NCBI GenBank assembly: GCA_021018995.1
Contig: CM037585.1
Location: 125,454,831-125,518,830, forward strand
From: Chloranthus sessilifolius
Taxonomy: Eukaryota; Streptophyta; Magnoliopsida; Chloranthales; Chloranthaceae
Reading direction: 5' to 3'
DNA: 64,000 bases
The notes under the pieces are model-generated. The model made no database searches. It worked only from the letters and a program-made list of their open reading frames with translations, and was not told the origin of the DNA. This document shows positions 1 to 10,680 of this stretch, in pieces. The first letter of the stretch is position 1. Each line of letters begins with the position of its first letter. The translations under genes and the position numbers were made by a program.

Positions 1-183
1 TTGTTGAGCGTATTTCTCCTCCAGATTGGCTCGTGCCATAAGACGGGTTGATCGGCGGAGTATGGCTTCCTCAGTCTGAGGTTGAGCCTGCATCACACGA
101 CGAACTCCTGATGAAGAGTGAGCAACATTCTTTCCAAATGCCATTGAATTGTTTGATGGAGTAAATTCGGTGAATATCTGCAT
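1..183 (-). CDS. gag-like N-terminus of a minus-strand LTR element (partial)
   Basis: An open frame of 61 codons begins at the ATG at 183-181 and runs off the left edge. It lies 146 bases inside an LTR end and just past a primer-binding-site-like sequence, the usual place for the start of gag in an LTR retrotransposon. The peptide is polar, with a basic stretch (ILRRSTRLMARANLEEKY) near the visible end. No conserved domain can be named from so short a piece, so the gag call rests on position. It could instead be a leader ORF or a captured exon; an AG acceptor-like site lies about 18 bases upstream of the ATG. Confidence 0.4.
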   Translation of the reverse strand, partial: MQIFTEFTPSNNSMAFGKNVAHSSSGVRRVMQAQPQTEEAILRRSTRLMARANLEEKYAQQ

Positions 184-304
184 GGAAGAACCAACTATTA
201 AAATGAAAAAATCATGGAATAACCAAAGCTTTAGTTTATTATACCCACATTTTATTTCAGATAATTTATTTTATTAAGTAGCTTAAAGATGAGAGAAGAA
301 GTGT

Positions 305-322
305 GTCCCACCGGGCGTGCCA
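305..322 (-). promoter_or_regulatory. putative primer-binding site of the left-edge LTR element
   Basis: On the minus strand the sequence TGGCACGCCCGGTGGGAC starts six bases after the LTR end. It begins with TGG, the complement of a tRNA CCA tail, as expected for a minus-strand primer site. The primer tRNA was not identified. Confidence 0.5.
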
Positions 323-849
323 GAAATTTGTAAACAACAAATTTGAGTAGGATATAAATCTAACACAAATCAATCATAACATATTTCCCCTCACTAGGAG
401 AGGGTTTTATTAAAATGGCGGACCTTACACTTTCGGGTATCGCAGTCGATTCTCCATTAATTACATCAAAATTGAATACCTCTGATTAAAAGCTACTAAA
501 TAAAAATAATAACATAATTACATCTCTGAAATAAACAAAACTAAGATTCTAATTCTAAGTCTTCATCGACATCTTCAATCCGTCATGAGATAGATGGATA
601 GCAGACTATCTTCATCGGAGATTTGAGAAATATGAAATAGGGGACGACGGATGGGAGAACCCCTCCTCCAAAAGCCGGGTCCATTTGATCGAAAAGCACG
701 AGTCATTACTGGAGCAAGAAACTCGTGGACGAGTCATAAAGCGAATTCTTGTTCTCTGGTCTCAAAGATGAGTTCGAATACCAAATCCATTTTTCGGGCA
801 ACTGATTATCAAAAGAATTATCACTTTCAGTGATATAGTGTCTAATCAT

Positions 850-1260
850 GAGTTATATATCGTCAAATTCCTTAAAATTTGATGATCATAGATGATTTTA
901 TAATGATTTTACAGTTAGATTTGATCAATATCTTAAGATTTGGTCAATGCATAGTAAATCCACCGTTAGATCTCGTTACGATCTCACATTATGATCATTT
1001 GACTAAAAGTCAATGAATCCACCATTGGATTTGATCAAAATCACAAGATCTGATCAATATGTAATAAATCCACCGTTGGATCTCATTACGATCTCACATT
1101 ATGATCGTTTGACTAAAAGTCAATGATTCCACCGTTAGATTTGACCATAATCACAAAATCTGGTCAATATACAATAAATCTACCGTTAGATCTCAAGATC
1201 TGGTTAATATACAATATACAATAAATCTACCGTTGGATCTCATTATGATCTCTCATTAGG
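850..1260. repeat. tandem repeat of about 110 bp inside the LTR
   Basis: A unit containing CCACCGTTRGATCTCRTTAC, CACATTATGATC and TTGACTAAAAGTCAATG recurs at about 960 and 1070, a spacing of 110-111 bases, with shorter diverged copies on each side. Three to four partial units are visible. No coding potential. Confidence 0.75.
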
Positions 1261-2505
1261 TGGATAAGTATTTTTCTATCCACCTAGGTGGATAAATATT
1301 TTTCTATCTACCTAGGTGGATAAGTATTTTTCTAGCCAGCTAGGTGGCTAGGTATATTTTCTATCTAACTAGGTGGATAAGTATTTTTCTATCCACCTAG
1401 GTGGATGAGTATTTTTCTAGCCAGCTAGGTGGCTAAGCATATTTTTCTAGCCACCTAGGTGGATAAGTTTTTTTCTAGCCAGCTAGGTGGCTAGGTATAT
1501 TTTCTATCCACGTAGGTGGATAAGTATTTTTCTAGCCACCTACGCGACTACGTATATTTTTTATCCACCTAGGTGGATTCTAGCCAGCTAGGTGGCTAGG
1601 TATATTTTCTATCTACCTAGGTGGATAAGTATTTTTCTAGCCAGCAAGGTGGCTAGGTATATTTTCTATCCACCTAGGTGGATAAATATTTTTCTAGCCA
1701 CCTAGGTAGTTAGATATATTTTCTATCCACCTAGGTAGATGAGTATTTTTCTAGCCAGCTAGGTGGCTAAGCATATTTTTCTAGCCACCTAGGTGGATAA
1801 GTATTTTTATATCCACCTAGGTGGATAAGTATTTTTTTAGTCAGTTAGGTGGCTAGGTATATTTTCTATCCACCTAGGTGGATAAGTATTTTTCTAGCCA
1901 CCTACGTGACTACGTATATTTTCTATCCACCTAGGTGGATAAGTATTTTTCTATCCACCTAAGTAAATGAGTATTCTTCTAGCGAGCTAGGTGGCTAGGT
2001 ATATTTTCTATCCACCTAGGTGGATAAGTATTTTTCTACCCACCTAGGTGGCTTGGTATATTTTCTATCCACCTAGGTCGATAAGTATTTTTCTAGCCAG
2101 CTAGGTGGCTAGGTATATTTTCTATCCACCTAAGTGGATAAGTATTTTTCTATCCACCTAGGTGGATAAGTATTTTTTCCAGCCAGCTAGGTGGTTAGGT
2201 ATATCTTCTATCCACCTAGGTGGATAAGTATTTTTTTAGCCAGCTAGGTGGCTAGGTATATTTTCTATCCACCTAGATGGATAAGTATTTTTCTATCCAC
2301 CTAAGTGGATGAGTATTTTTCTAGCCAGCTAGGTGACTAGGTATATTTTCTATCTACCTAGGTGGATAAGTATTTTTCTATCTACCTAGGTGGATAAATA
2401 TTTTTTCTAGCCAGCTAGGTGGCTAGGTATATTTTTTATCTACCTAGGTGGATAAGTATTTTTCTATCCACCTAGGTGGATAAGTATTTTTTAAGCCACC
2501 TAGGT
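1253..2505. repeat. palindromic minisatellite, core CCACCTAGGTGG
   Basis: About 1.25 kb consists of a short unit repeated dozens of times: a palindrome of the type TCCACCTAGGTGGA or AGCCAGCTAGGTGGCT, separated by an AT-rich spacer such as TAAGTATTTTTCTA or TAGGTATATTTTCTA. The two palindrome types partly alternate, so the period is about 28 bases or a higher-order unit of about 56. The array lies entirely within the LTR. Confidence 0.9.
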
Positions 2506-2532
2506 ATCTGACATAGCTTAGGACTTTAAATC

Positions 2533-2542
2533 CTATTTATAG
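2533..2542 (-). promoter_or_regulatory. TATA-like box in the 2.34-kb LTR
   Basis: CTATAAATAG on the minus strand lies about 130 bases inside the LTR start, a plausible U3 promoter position. Transcription from it would read straight through the minisatellite. Motif only. Confidence 0.5.
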
Positions 2543-2668
2543 TAGGATTTGTTAAAAAAGAAACTATAGTCTCTTTTCCTAATTCCTTCTATTAATTTAT
2601 CCTATCTGATTTTTTAAGGCTAAGTGAAAGAAGAAAGAGTTCCCAATTCAAAAATTTTCGAGTCAACA

Positions 2669-3749
2669 GTGTTCTAGGCCTATGACCAAGGACGACCTCA
2701 AAAGGACTCATACCTAGGGATCTATTGACTGAATTGTTATATGCGAACTCGGCTAAAGACAAAATAGAATCTCAAGTCCTAGGGTGATCACCAACAAGAC
2801 AACGGAGGAGATTACCTAAACTCCTATTGGTGGACTCCGTTTAGCCATCTATTTGAGGATGATAGGCCGATGAAAATTGGAGCATGGTACCCATTATGTG
2901 TCATAAAGTTTTCCAGAAATAACTGGTAAATCTCACATCTCGATCCGAAACAATTGTCTGGGGTAAACTATGTAGACGCACAACCTCCCCGAAAAATAAT
3001 TTGGCTATGTGAACCGCATCGGAGGTTTTGGAGCAGGGTATGAACTGGACCATCTTGGAAAAGCGGTCCACTACCACAAAAATGGAATCGTGCTTCCGTT
3101 GGGTCTTTGGAAGTCCGAGCATGAAATCCATAAAGACGTCTTGCCACGGGATGTGCGGCACGAGTAAAGGGGTGTACAAGCTGGTGTTTTGTTTGATATG
3201 CTTCGCAACTTGACATGTACGACATTGTTTTACGACCCTAGAGACATCTCTTACAAGGCTAGGCCAATAGAACCTATCCTCAACAAGCGCACTGGTTTTA
3301 TCGCGCCCAAAATGTTCGGCAATCCCTCCAGCATGTAATTCCCAGATGAGAAAATCACGCAAAGAAGTACGAGGGATGCACAAATCATTGCCTTTGAACA
3401 AATACCCATCCAACAGGGTATACTCGGAATTAATGTTGTTTGGATTCTCAAGGAAAGCAGTGTATTTTGCCCCGAAATTTGAGCAATCAGGATAATCTTG
3501 TTTCAACTGCTCAAATCCGACGACCTCGGTGCTTATAGACTGCAAAGTCGCCACTCGACGACTAAGTGCATCAGCAGCCTTGTTTTTGGCACCAGCCTTA
3601 TGCTTCAAAACAAATGTGAACCTTAGAGGTACTCGACCCACTTCGCGTGCCTCGGGTTCAACTTTTTCTGGTAAGCAAGGAAACGTAAGGCCTCGTGGTA
3701 AGAAAACAACACAAATTCCTGCGGTCTCAGGTAATGTTTCCAATACCAC
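2669..3749 (-). pseudogene. gypsy RNase H end and integrase, truncated
   Basis: The frame 2901-3749 carries the end of RNase H (HKAGAKNKAADALSRR), then the integrase zinc-binding region (ELHAGGIAEHFGRD ... CRTCQ, the HHCC arrangement), then the catalytic core with the first Asp in DVFMDFMLGLP and the second in VSDRDVRF. The core continues from 2900 down to 2669 with stops, through recognisable YHPQ- and EFAYNNS-like motifs, and ends where the neighbouring LTR begins. In the family this enzyme inserts the cDNA into chromosomes. Here it is inactive through stops and truncation. Confidence 0.85.
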
Positions 3750-4945
3750 AGAGATTGGACGACCGCATAAAACTCCTTGTCATAGGTGGAATATTTATGC
3801 ATTGCCTCATTGAGTTTTTCACTAAAATAGGCCACAGGGTGACCTTCTTGGCTTAGCACTCCGCCTATGCCTACATCCGATGCGTCACATGCTACTTCGA
3901 AGACTTTAGAAAAGTTCGGTAGGCGCATGACGGGTGCAGTAACCATTTTCTCTTTTATCTCGGGAAAGGCCCTCGTCGTTGCTTTGCTCCACAGGAACTC
4001 CCCTTTTCTCATGCAATCGGTAATGAGAGCCATGATGGTGCTAAAATTCCGGATAAAGCGACGATAAAACGTGGTCAAACCGTGGAAGCTACGGACTTCA
4101 TGAATATTCCGAGGTTCGGGCCACTCCACAATGGCCTTAACCTTCGTAGGGTCCGCAACCATCCCGTCTACCAAGACAATGAATCCCAAGAATACAACAG
4201 AGTGCTGCATGAAGGTCCACTTCTTGAGATTCGCGTAAAGCCTTTCTCCCCTCAAGGTTTCGCAAACCAACCTCAGGTGGATAATGTGTTGCTCCTTGTC
4301 TGAACTGTAAATCAGAATGTTATCAAAGTATACAACAAGGAATGGCCTCAACACTTGGGTCATGAGCCTCATAAATGTACTCGGGGCATTGGAAAGCCCA
4401 AAAGGTATGACCATCCACTCATAAAGACCGTCTTTGGTCTTGAAGGCGGTTTTCCATTCATCGCCGGGGTGATTACGAATCCGATGGTAACCACTTTTAA
4501 GGTCTATCTTGGAAAAGATAGTGGCTCCAACCATCATGTCAAGCATGTCATCAAGCTGCGGTATGGGAAACCGATATTTAACAGTGATCTTATTAATTGC
4601 TCGGCTATCCACACACATGTGTCATGTACCATCTTTCTTAGGCGTGAGTAATGCTGGTACAGCACACGGGCTCAGACTCTCTTGTATGAACCCCTTTTGA
4701 AGGAGCTCACTGACTTGCCGAGTCAACTCGGCGTGCTCAACCGGATTCAACCTATAGTGGGGCAGGTTCGGTAATGTTGATCCGGGAACTAAGTCAATTG
4801 CGTGTTGAATGTCATGCATGGGAGGGAGCTCATTGGGTAAGTCTTCGGGGAAGACGTCCGCAAATGCTTTCAAGATGGGCTCTACCCCCTTGGGGTACTC
4901 ACAGACTAACTCAGAAATACTCTCAACAGTAACAACGACATACAC
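3623..4945 (-). pseudogene. gypsy reverse transcriptase and RNase H, broken
   Basis: Two frames (4622-4945 and 3623-4618) form one polymerase. The first ends in the RT start ([11 protein letters not shown]). A stop sits where the family usually has Trp, and the next frame resumes with [20 protein letters not shown]. The active site reads [12 protein letters not shown], so the second catalytic Asp of YxDD is Asn. The connection ([16 protein letters not shown]) and RNase H start ([18 protein letters not shown], then [12 protein letters not shown]) follow. The YxDD change together with the stop rules out a working polymerase. Confidence 0.88.
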
Positions 4946-5218
4946 GACACTCTCATCTTTCGATGCTCTTTAGAACTCTGAAGGGGTCACAATGTTGATA
5001 GCCTTGGATTGGCCTCCCTTCTTCTCAACTCTATTGACTGATGGTGCTTTGGGAGCTAAAGGGTTAAGAGTGATTTTCTTGCCCTTGTAATTGAACATAC
5101 AAACGTTAGATCGCCCAAAAATGGTCACATTCAAATCATAGAGTCATGGCCTCCCCAAGATAATATGGCCCACACCCATCGGCACCACATCGCACCATAA
5201 GGTGTCAGAGTATGAACC

Positions 5219-5497
5219 CTACTGTATGGGTACACGACACCTCTGAGATACGGGAATGGATGAGGAGTCAACCCATGCGACTTTGTAAGGTCTCGGGTGG
5301 ACTTCAGGTGTAAGCCCTAAGCGGGTGACAGTATGTTCTGACACCACATTGGTGCAGCTTCCGCTATCCACGATAACCCTACAACTCTTCGTTCCACATG
5401 TGGCAAAGGTGTGGAAGATGTTCTCCCTTCGCCAATCCTCCTTTTCATCCCGTTGAGGTTGTGCAAAAGCACACCTCACAACTAGAGCGCGACCCAT
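5219..5497 (-). pseudogene. gypsy aspartic protease fragment
   Basis: The frame contains CRVIVDSGSCTNVVSEHTVTRLGL, with the D-S-G catalytic triad residue of retropepsin-like proteases and the usual hydrophobic flank. It lies between the zinc-knuckle end of gag and the reverse transcriptase, as in Ty3/gypsy elements, where it cleaves the polyprotein. The frame is interrupted on both sides, so it is a remnant. Confidence 0.75.
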
Positions 5498-5579
5498 GTC
5501 ATCACCTTCCTCGTCACTAGATGTGGCATTCGGCTCAAAGACTTCTTCCTCATAAACTCCTACACTTTCATCTCATTAT

Positions 5580-6650
5580 CCGTCGATGAAGAGATTCCTT
5601 TGTGGGTCCCTTGTGGGGCATTGGGCAGCAAAGTGACCCAATCCTTGACGTTTATAGCATTTGATATGAGACCCACTCTTCGAGGATTCTCCGGCTACAC
5701 CCTTACCTTTGTCAAACCTCACATTGGTAGATGTGGGTTGCGTGGGTTTGGCAGGCGGGCAGGTGGGTTCCCAGCACTAAATTTCACTTCGCCGGTTCGG
5801 AATTGATCGGGGTGAAAATAAGATCGCCTAGTCACCGTCATTTTAAATATCGTTCAAGGTCTTGAACGACGGTGTAACACTCGGCGAGAGTCTCAACAGA
5901 GTGGGAAACTAACTCTTTTTGTAGGTCAAGTCTCAATCCGGTGCGAAATCTGGATAGAGTGACTTGAGGGTCTTCGGATACCTTGGCTCTCATCTTGAAC
6001 TCTTCAAATTTGCCAATGTAATCTGATACAGGCATACTACCTTGGCACAGATTCTGCCATTGGTCAAGGAGACGATGGTAGTATGAAGAAGGAACGTACT
6101 TCTCTGTAAGTCGCTCCTTCATGTCCTCCCAATGGGTAATGGGAGTACAACCCGCATTCGTTCTGATGCGTTCAACGTTGACCCAAAAGAGTCGAGCTTG
6201 GCCTATGAGCTTCATCTTAGCAAGTCTAACGCACCTTTCATCACTCATGCCAAACCACTTGAAGTGCTGGTCCATATCGGATAACCAATCGAGGAAGACC
6301 TGAGGGTCTAGTCTTCCATCGAAAGTCGGGAACTCAACTCAGACATTTTTGAGGAGTCTTCCTTCCGGGTCGTAGTCATCTCCATGATGATCTAACCTAT
6401 GGTTCCGGTTCCGATTATGTTGGTAGTCATTTCGTTCGAATCGATGACCATTAAGCTCACGGGGTGGTTCAAAGTACTCATCACCCTCGTCTAACCGTTT
6501 GACTCGGTCTAACAACCTCTCATTGGATGTTCCGAGAGTCCTTTGGGCTGTCTCCAAGACAGTCATTCGATCATTAATCGATTTTAGATCAGCCCTCATG
6601 CCGTTAAGAGCTTCGGCAATCCCATTCATGTCCATGGTGATACAGTTCAC
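5580..6650 (-). pseudogene. gypsy gag with a mutated zinc knuckle
   Basis: The frame 6339-6650 holds a coiled-coil-like N-terminal part (heptad hydrophobics around MNGIAEALNGMRADLKSINDR, read with breaks). The frame 5838-6275 holds the capsid core (retrotransposon gag: RLFWVNVER, WEDMKERLTEKYVP, YIGKFEEFKMRA). Near 5615-5660 a zinc knuckle is visible as KCYKRQGLGHFAAQC; the family pattern is CX2CX4HX4C, and the second Cys is Arg here. Stops and frame changes separate the parts. In the family, gag forms the virus-like particle and binds the RNA. Confidence 0.8.
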
Positions 6651-6775
6651 TAATTGACGGGCTCTAGAATGGAATGCAAGATGAACACTTTGGCCAAAAC
6701 TGAAATAATATGTGATGAAAATTAAAGTGCAATGAATGCAATATTACACAGTATGCCCTAACATAGAAACCTAGA

Positions 6776-6788
6776 GCTCTGATATCAA
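6776..6788 (-). promoter_or_regulatory. gypsy primer-binding site (initiator Met tRNA type)
   Basis: On the minus strand TTGATATCAGAGC lies four bases inside the LTR end. It differs from the common plant site TGGTATCAGAGC near its 5' end only. It pairs with the 3' end of initiator methionine tRNA. Confidence 0.75.
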
Positions 6789-6791
6789 AAC

Positions 6792-7978
6792 TGACGCAGG
6801 ACTGTTCCCTAAACTACGTGAATGATATGATTGATTTTGCCGGAATTAAATTAGAATTAAATTAAACAATAAAATTCACAAAATATAACGAATACCTCAG
6901 GTTTTCGTAGTATTCCATGGGAGAATCACGTATGCTTCAGTCCAGGCGCTAGGTTCGTTAGGTTGCAACATAGATCGATCCTAGAGATAGAACTCTAGGT
7001 TTATCCAGATTAGGGCGCTCACGACTCAATGATGGGATCACTGGTTTCCTCTGAGTGTTTGGTACGGAAGGTTTAATAACTCAGTTGGGATCTACAGTTG
7101 TTGAATCGGATCGATTCAAGGATTCAGGGACAATTAGGGTTTAGGATCTCAAAAGGGATGATGGTCAATTTGGGGTTGTAGAATCACACAAGCAAAGATA
7201 AAAGATAGATAGATAGATAGATTGGCAGGCTTCACACCCTTGGCTTCGCACCAAACCCTTCTCGGGAAGAAGAATCACTCTTCGTAGAGGCTCATCTCAA
7301 GCACACACAAGCAAAAGCTTTTTCATTCATAATCAATAAAAATTATATTGTTCACTTAAGGACCTTATATAGGAGTCCTTTCACTAAAAGAAAACCTTAA
7401 AACAATTAATAAATAAAAGACAAATAAACACTCAAAACAAAAGTTTGAAATTAAACTCCTAAATTAACTAAACAACCCGGCGCGATTTCGATCGATCGAA
7501 ATTGGAAATCGATCAATCGATTTAAAATTTCGATCGATCAAATTGAAAATCCATCGATCGAAATTTCATATTTCTATGAAAATCGCCGTCGACATTCGAT
7601 CGGTCGAATCCATATTTCGATCGATCGAATATATGATTTGACCGGTCGAAATATCACTCCAGAATTCTGTAACTCTGTCGATGCCATTTGATCGATCGAG
7701 TTGGTACTTTGATCGATCAAAATTTTCGATCGATCGAAATTGCAATTCGATCGATCGATATTGTTGTTTCCCTCCAATTTTCTCCAGAATTTCGTCTTTC
7801 GCCTCCTTCGCCTAAGTCTGTTGATTTCCATTACGCTTCTTCCTACATCGGTATACACGAAACGGTCCATATCCGATGTCTACGATGTCTACGTCCCCGT
7901 CACTACTCCTAATCTACAAACACTAACCTGTGCCTACTAAACTTCACAACTCCATCTGTACCGACGGCGGCATCAACA
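6792..7978 (-). mobile_element. 5' LTR of the decayed gypsy element
   Basis: The low end (TGACGCAGG on plus) abuts the primer site. The high end is set at 7978, where the minus strand reads TGTTGATGCC, giving TG...CA ends and 1187 bases. A TATA-like CCTATATAAGG lies at 7363-7373 on the minus strand. The U3 part holds a cluster of TCGATCGA-type palindromes. No second LTR is present for comparison, so the outer edge is less sure. Confidence 0.6.
7487..7765. repeat. cluster of TCGATCGATCGA palindromes in LTR U3
   Basis: About ten copies of a self-complementary word of the type TTCGATCGATCGAA, some with CGGTCGA or CGATCAATCGAT variants, lie at irregular spacing of about 20-35 bases. They sit upstream of the LTR TATA box. 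A similar but shorter cluster occurs in the LTR at 17560-17750. Confidence 0.8.
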
Positions 7979-8820
7979 AAGATGAAGAAAAGAAATTTAG
8001 ATAATAAAAAAAGTATTATGCTGTTACTAGATGATGCACCAACGAGATATGCATTCGGGTGATAGGTTTTAGGAGGATGATTGATGTTTGATGATGCACC
8101 AAACCAGGTATGCTATGCTCCGTGTTATTCTCCAAACAAACCAAGCGATCAGTTTATTGTGTTTGCGTTATGACAGGGTTACAGAAAAATCTGATGGGGT
8201 TGCAACAAAAATCTGACAGGGTTGCAGCAAGAGATTTTTGCTTATATCCACCGTCCGTTGATGTTGTCGGCAAGAGAAAGCTGACTAAATCGGATGATGA
8301 CCTAATGCGATCAGACAAGGCAGTGAACCAAGGTCTGGTACCACAGATGGTTTTTGAACACCGACAAAGTTTGATCGCAATGAAACAACTAGAGTTGACA
8401 AATCATCTTAACCAAGCGAAGCCAACCCATAAAGAGCCAAGCAAAAATTTTCCTACCCGTGCCAGATACATCTGTACAACATCTTTTTTCTCCATTAAAG
8501 TTCTTTTTCATTCAATGTGATCACCAATAACAAACTCAAGTGCTTACTCTTTGGTATTTTCGAGATATCAGAATTGATAAAATTCCAATTTGCCGTTCCG
8601 TTTTGACAAGTAGACTTCAGAGAGCAAGGCAAACAGTCTGAAAGCATTGAGTCATACACCAAGCCAGTTTGCAACATCAATATCTTAGCCACTACGGACC
8701 ATCTGCACAATCTTTTGATATTCGTTTCGGTCTTCTAGTAATTAATTTTCAGCCAAAGCGATCAATCATACCTATAATCTTCTCATTTAATTAATTTTTC
8801 CTGCATAGAAAGTGACTTCT
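7979..8820. other. inter-element sequence, no transposon recognised
   Basis: Between the gypsy LTR and the copia gag remnant. It contains a twice-repeated GATGATGCACCAA word near 8030 and 8090 and an exon-like open frame (entered separately). No primer site or LTR for the neighbouring copia element is seen, so that element seems to have lost its 5' end. Confidence 0.5.
8178..8450 (+). other. exon-like open frame of unknown function
   Basis: A frame without stops runs from an AG acceptor-like site near 8177 (TTATGACAG then GGTTACAG) through about 90 codons. The first part is three copies of a roughly 22-base unit (GGGTTGCAACAAAAATCTGA). The rest reads like real protein: a VDVVGKRKLTKSDDDL stretch, then EHRQSLIAMKQLELTNHLNQ, rich in charged helix-forming residues. 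I do not recognise the family. It could be an exon of a second plus-strand gene, a captured gene fragment, or chance. No partner exon was found. Confidence 0.35.
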
Positions 8821-8825
8821 ATGGT

Positions 8826-9660
8826 GGTAATGGATGAACTTTCCGACACTGAAAAATTATTTGATTTAAACTACTCTAATTGGAGACCTAGGATGAACCA
8901 AATCTTATATTTTGATAGGATTGATCATGTTTTTACAAATTAATATTCCTAAAAACAACAATCCGTTGGCCCAAAGAAATTATGAAGAAATATGATGATG
9001 ATAAAATTACAAGAACCATCAATCTTAATTTTATGAGTATTGAACTGGCTCGAGTTTTTTAGGACTATAAAACTGCTAAGAAGATGATGGATGTTATTTT
9101 CCCACCACGGTGAGCATATCGTGTCATTGCTCGTCGTCCTTCTTCTATTTGCCTAGATGTGATCTAAGCGAGTTAAAACCTACATTCAACTCTTTTTACA
9201 AAAGTATCATTCCTGCAAAATCAAAGAAACTAATTTTGTTAAGGAACATGCAAATAGGATGACTTATTGGCTGAGGCAATTATTACAGTCGAAAATGTGG
9301 TTCTTGATCGCATGCAAGTCAATGTGACTTTAAATAGTTTTCCTGATTCATGGGAACCCGTTGTAATTGCGCTAAATTACTTGGCGGAATTGTGATGTGA
9401 TCATGTTGAACCTCCTAATGCATTTGGAAATTGAAGAAAGAATAAAAAGAAAAATGCTACTGCTACTCAGTGAATCTGACCCCTCTAAATCTAAATTTAA
9501 AATGAACAAGAAAAATAAAAATTCAGAGTAAAGCGAAAAAAATTAAAAATCAGAGAAAGTTTTCACAAACATCACAGAGTAAAATGTTACTCTTGTGAAA
9601 AATCGGGTCATTACCAATCAAACTGTCTAGAGAAATCTTAGAATAAACATAACAATGGTA
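8826..9660 (+). pseudogene. copia gag remnant
   Basis: Broken frames carry typical copia gag features: a start around MDELSDTEKLFDLNYSNWRP, and near 9585-9640 a degenerate zinc-knuckle stretch (CYSC, KSGHYQ, NC). Long frames are gone. Nucleocapsid role inferred from family and position. Confidence 0.65.
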
Positions 9661-9699
9661 ATAGGCGCGATGTTGTTTGTATTTGCTCTGAATCATTGG

Positions 9700-10680
9700 C
9701 TGTAGACCATGATCTGAATGCTTGGTGGGTGAATTATGCTCTACACGTCGCTAGGTCAAGGGACGGTTTTGTGAACTTCAAAGAGGTCAAAGTCGGCGAT
9801 CTACATGGGAAATGACATATACCGTCACGTGTTAGGAATGGGCACCTTTAAGCTGCAAGTGCCCGGGGATATTAACCTCTGTTTACCTAAGACTTTGTAT
9901 ATACCAAACATGAGGCGTAACTTGATTTTTGTTTTCCTAAACTAGATGAAGAAGGTTTTGAGTTTAGATTCATGTCTGAAAAAAGTATCAAGAGGGAAGC
10001 ATCATCGTCTCCTTGCTTGGGGAAGTTAATGGATAATTTGTAGCGTTTGAATGTCACTAATAAAACTTCTACTTCTGCTTACTTAGATGTGTCAGTGAAT
10101 GTTTGTGATGATAATCTATACCTCTAACACTTAAGAATAGGATATATCAATATGATTAGAATGAAAAATAAGGCCGATAAAGGATTAATTCCAAAACTTA
10201 AAAGTTTTATTTCTCCACTTGTGAACCATGTTATCCAAAAAATTAACTCGTAAGCCTTCTAAAGCTGAAAGGCGTAAGCAATTACTTCAAATATTTCCCT
10301 TCAATATATATGACCCCTTTTGTATAAAAATAATACTTTTATTACATTTATAGATGACTAATCTAGGTTTGATCATGTATACTTGATTAGTAACAATTCT
10401 AAAGCTTAAGAAATTTAGAGAATATAAAAGTGGGGTGGAAAATCAATTAGGTAGAAATATCAAAATTTTAAGAGCAAATAGAGGTGCAGAGTTTACTTTA
10501 GGTGAATTTCAAGATTTTTGTAGCAAATTTTGTATTAAATGTTATTTAACAATGACTTATACGTCACAACAAAACGGTGTGGATGAAAGGCATAATAGAA
10601 CACCACAGGACCTTTTAGGGAGAAGCTTTGATTACTGCAATGTATGTTTTCAATATAGTCTAAACCAAAGTCGTTGATAC
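9700..10680 (+). pseudogene. copia protease and integrase remnant
   Basis: Near 9725-9790 the frame reads WWVNYALHVARSRDGF, the copia protease region in which the family has a WWxDSGATxH motif; the Asp-Ser-Gly is lost. The integrase core is seen at 10435-10677, with RGAEFTLGEFQDFC containing the second catalytic region (family: D-x-G-x-E-F) and TSQQNGVDERHNRT, which holds the catalytic Glu. Asp is replaced in the R-A-N-R-G-A-E-F context. The parts are separated by stops. Confidence 0.75.

Larger units (their letters stand above)
329..2668 (-). mobile_element. 5' LTR (about 2.34 kb) of the left-edge LTR retrotransposon
   Basis: On the minus strand the block begins TGTTGACTCG at 2668 and ends GTTGTTTACA at 329, so it has TG...CA ends. 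A primer-site-like sequence and a gag-like frame follow it. Its outer end falls inside the integrase of the gypsy element at 2669-7978, so it inserted into that element. Most of the LTR is two tandem-repeat arrays (850-1260 and 1253-2505). The TATA-like box at 2533-2542 would put the minisatellite in the transcribed R/U5 part. The second LTR is outside the window, so the boundaries rest on the end motifs and the broken integrase. Confidence 0.65.
2669..7978 (-). mobile_element. decayed Ty3/gypsy retrotransposon (5' LTR to integrase)
   Basis: Reading on the minus strand from 7978: LTR, initiator-Met-type primer site, gag, protease, reverse transcriptase, RNase H, integrase. This is the Ty3/gypsy (Metaviridae) domain order. 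The integrase breaks off at 2669, where another LTR element is inserted, so the 3' end lies outside the window. Stops and frameshifts split the polyprotein into at least six frames. Key residues are altered (YFDN instead of YxDD; a knuckle Cys to Arg). The element is a fossil. Confidence 0.9.

Noticed and set aside
1253-2505. CRISPR-like regular repeat array
   Set aside because: The repeats are palindromes with similar, repeated spacers, inside a plant LTR; no cas genes and not a prokaryotic context.
2901-3225. Overlapping minus and plus frames in the integrase region
   Set aside because: Shadow frames of the integrase; only the frame with HHCC and catalytic motifs is accepted.
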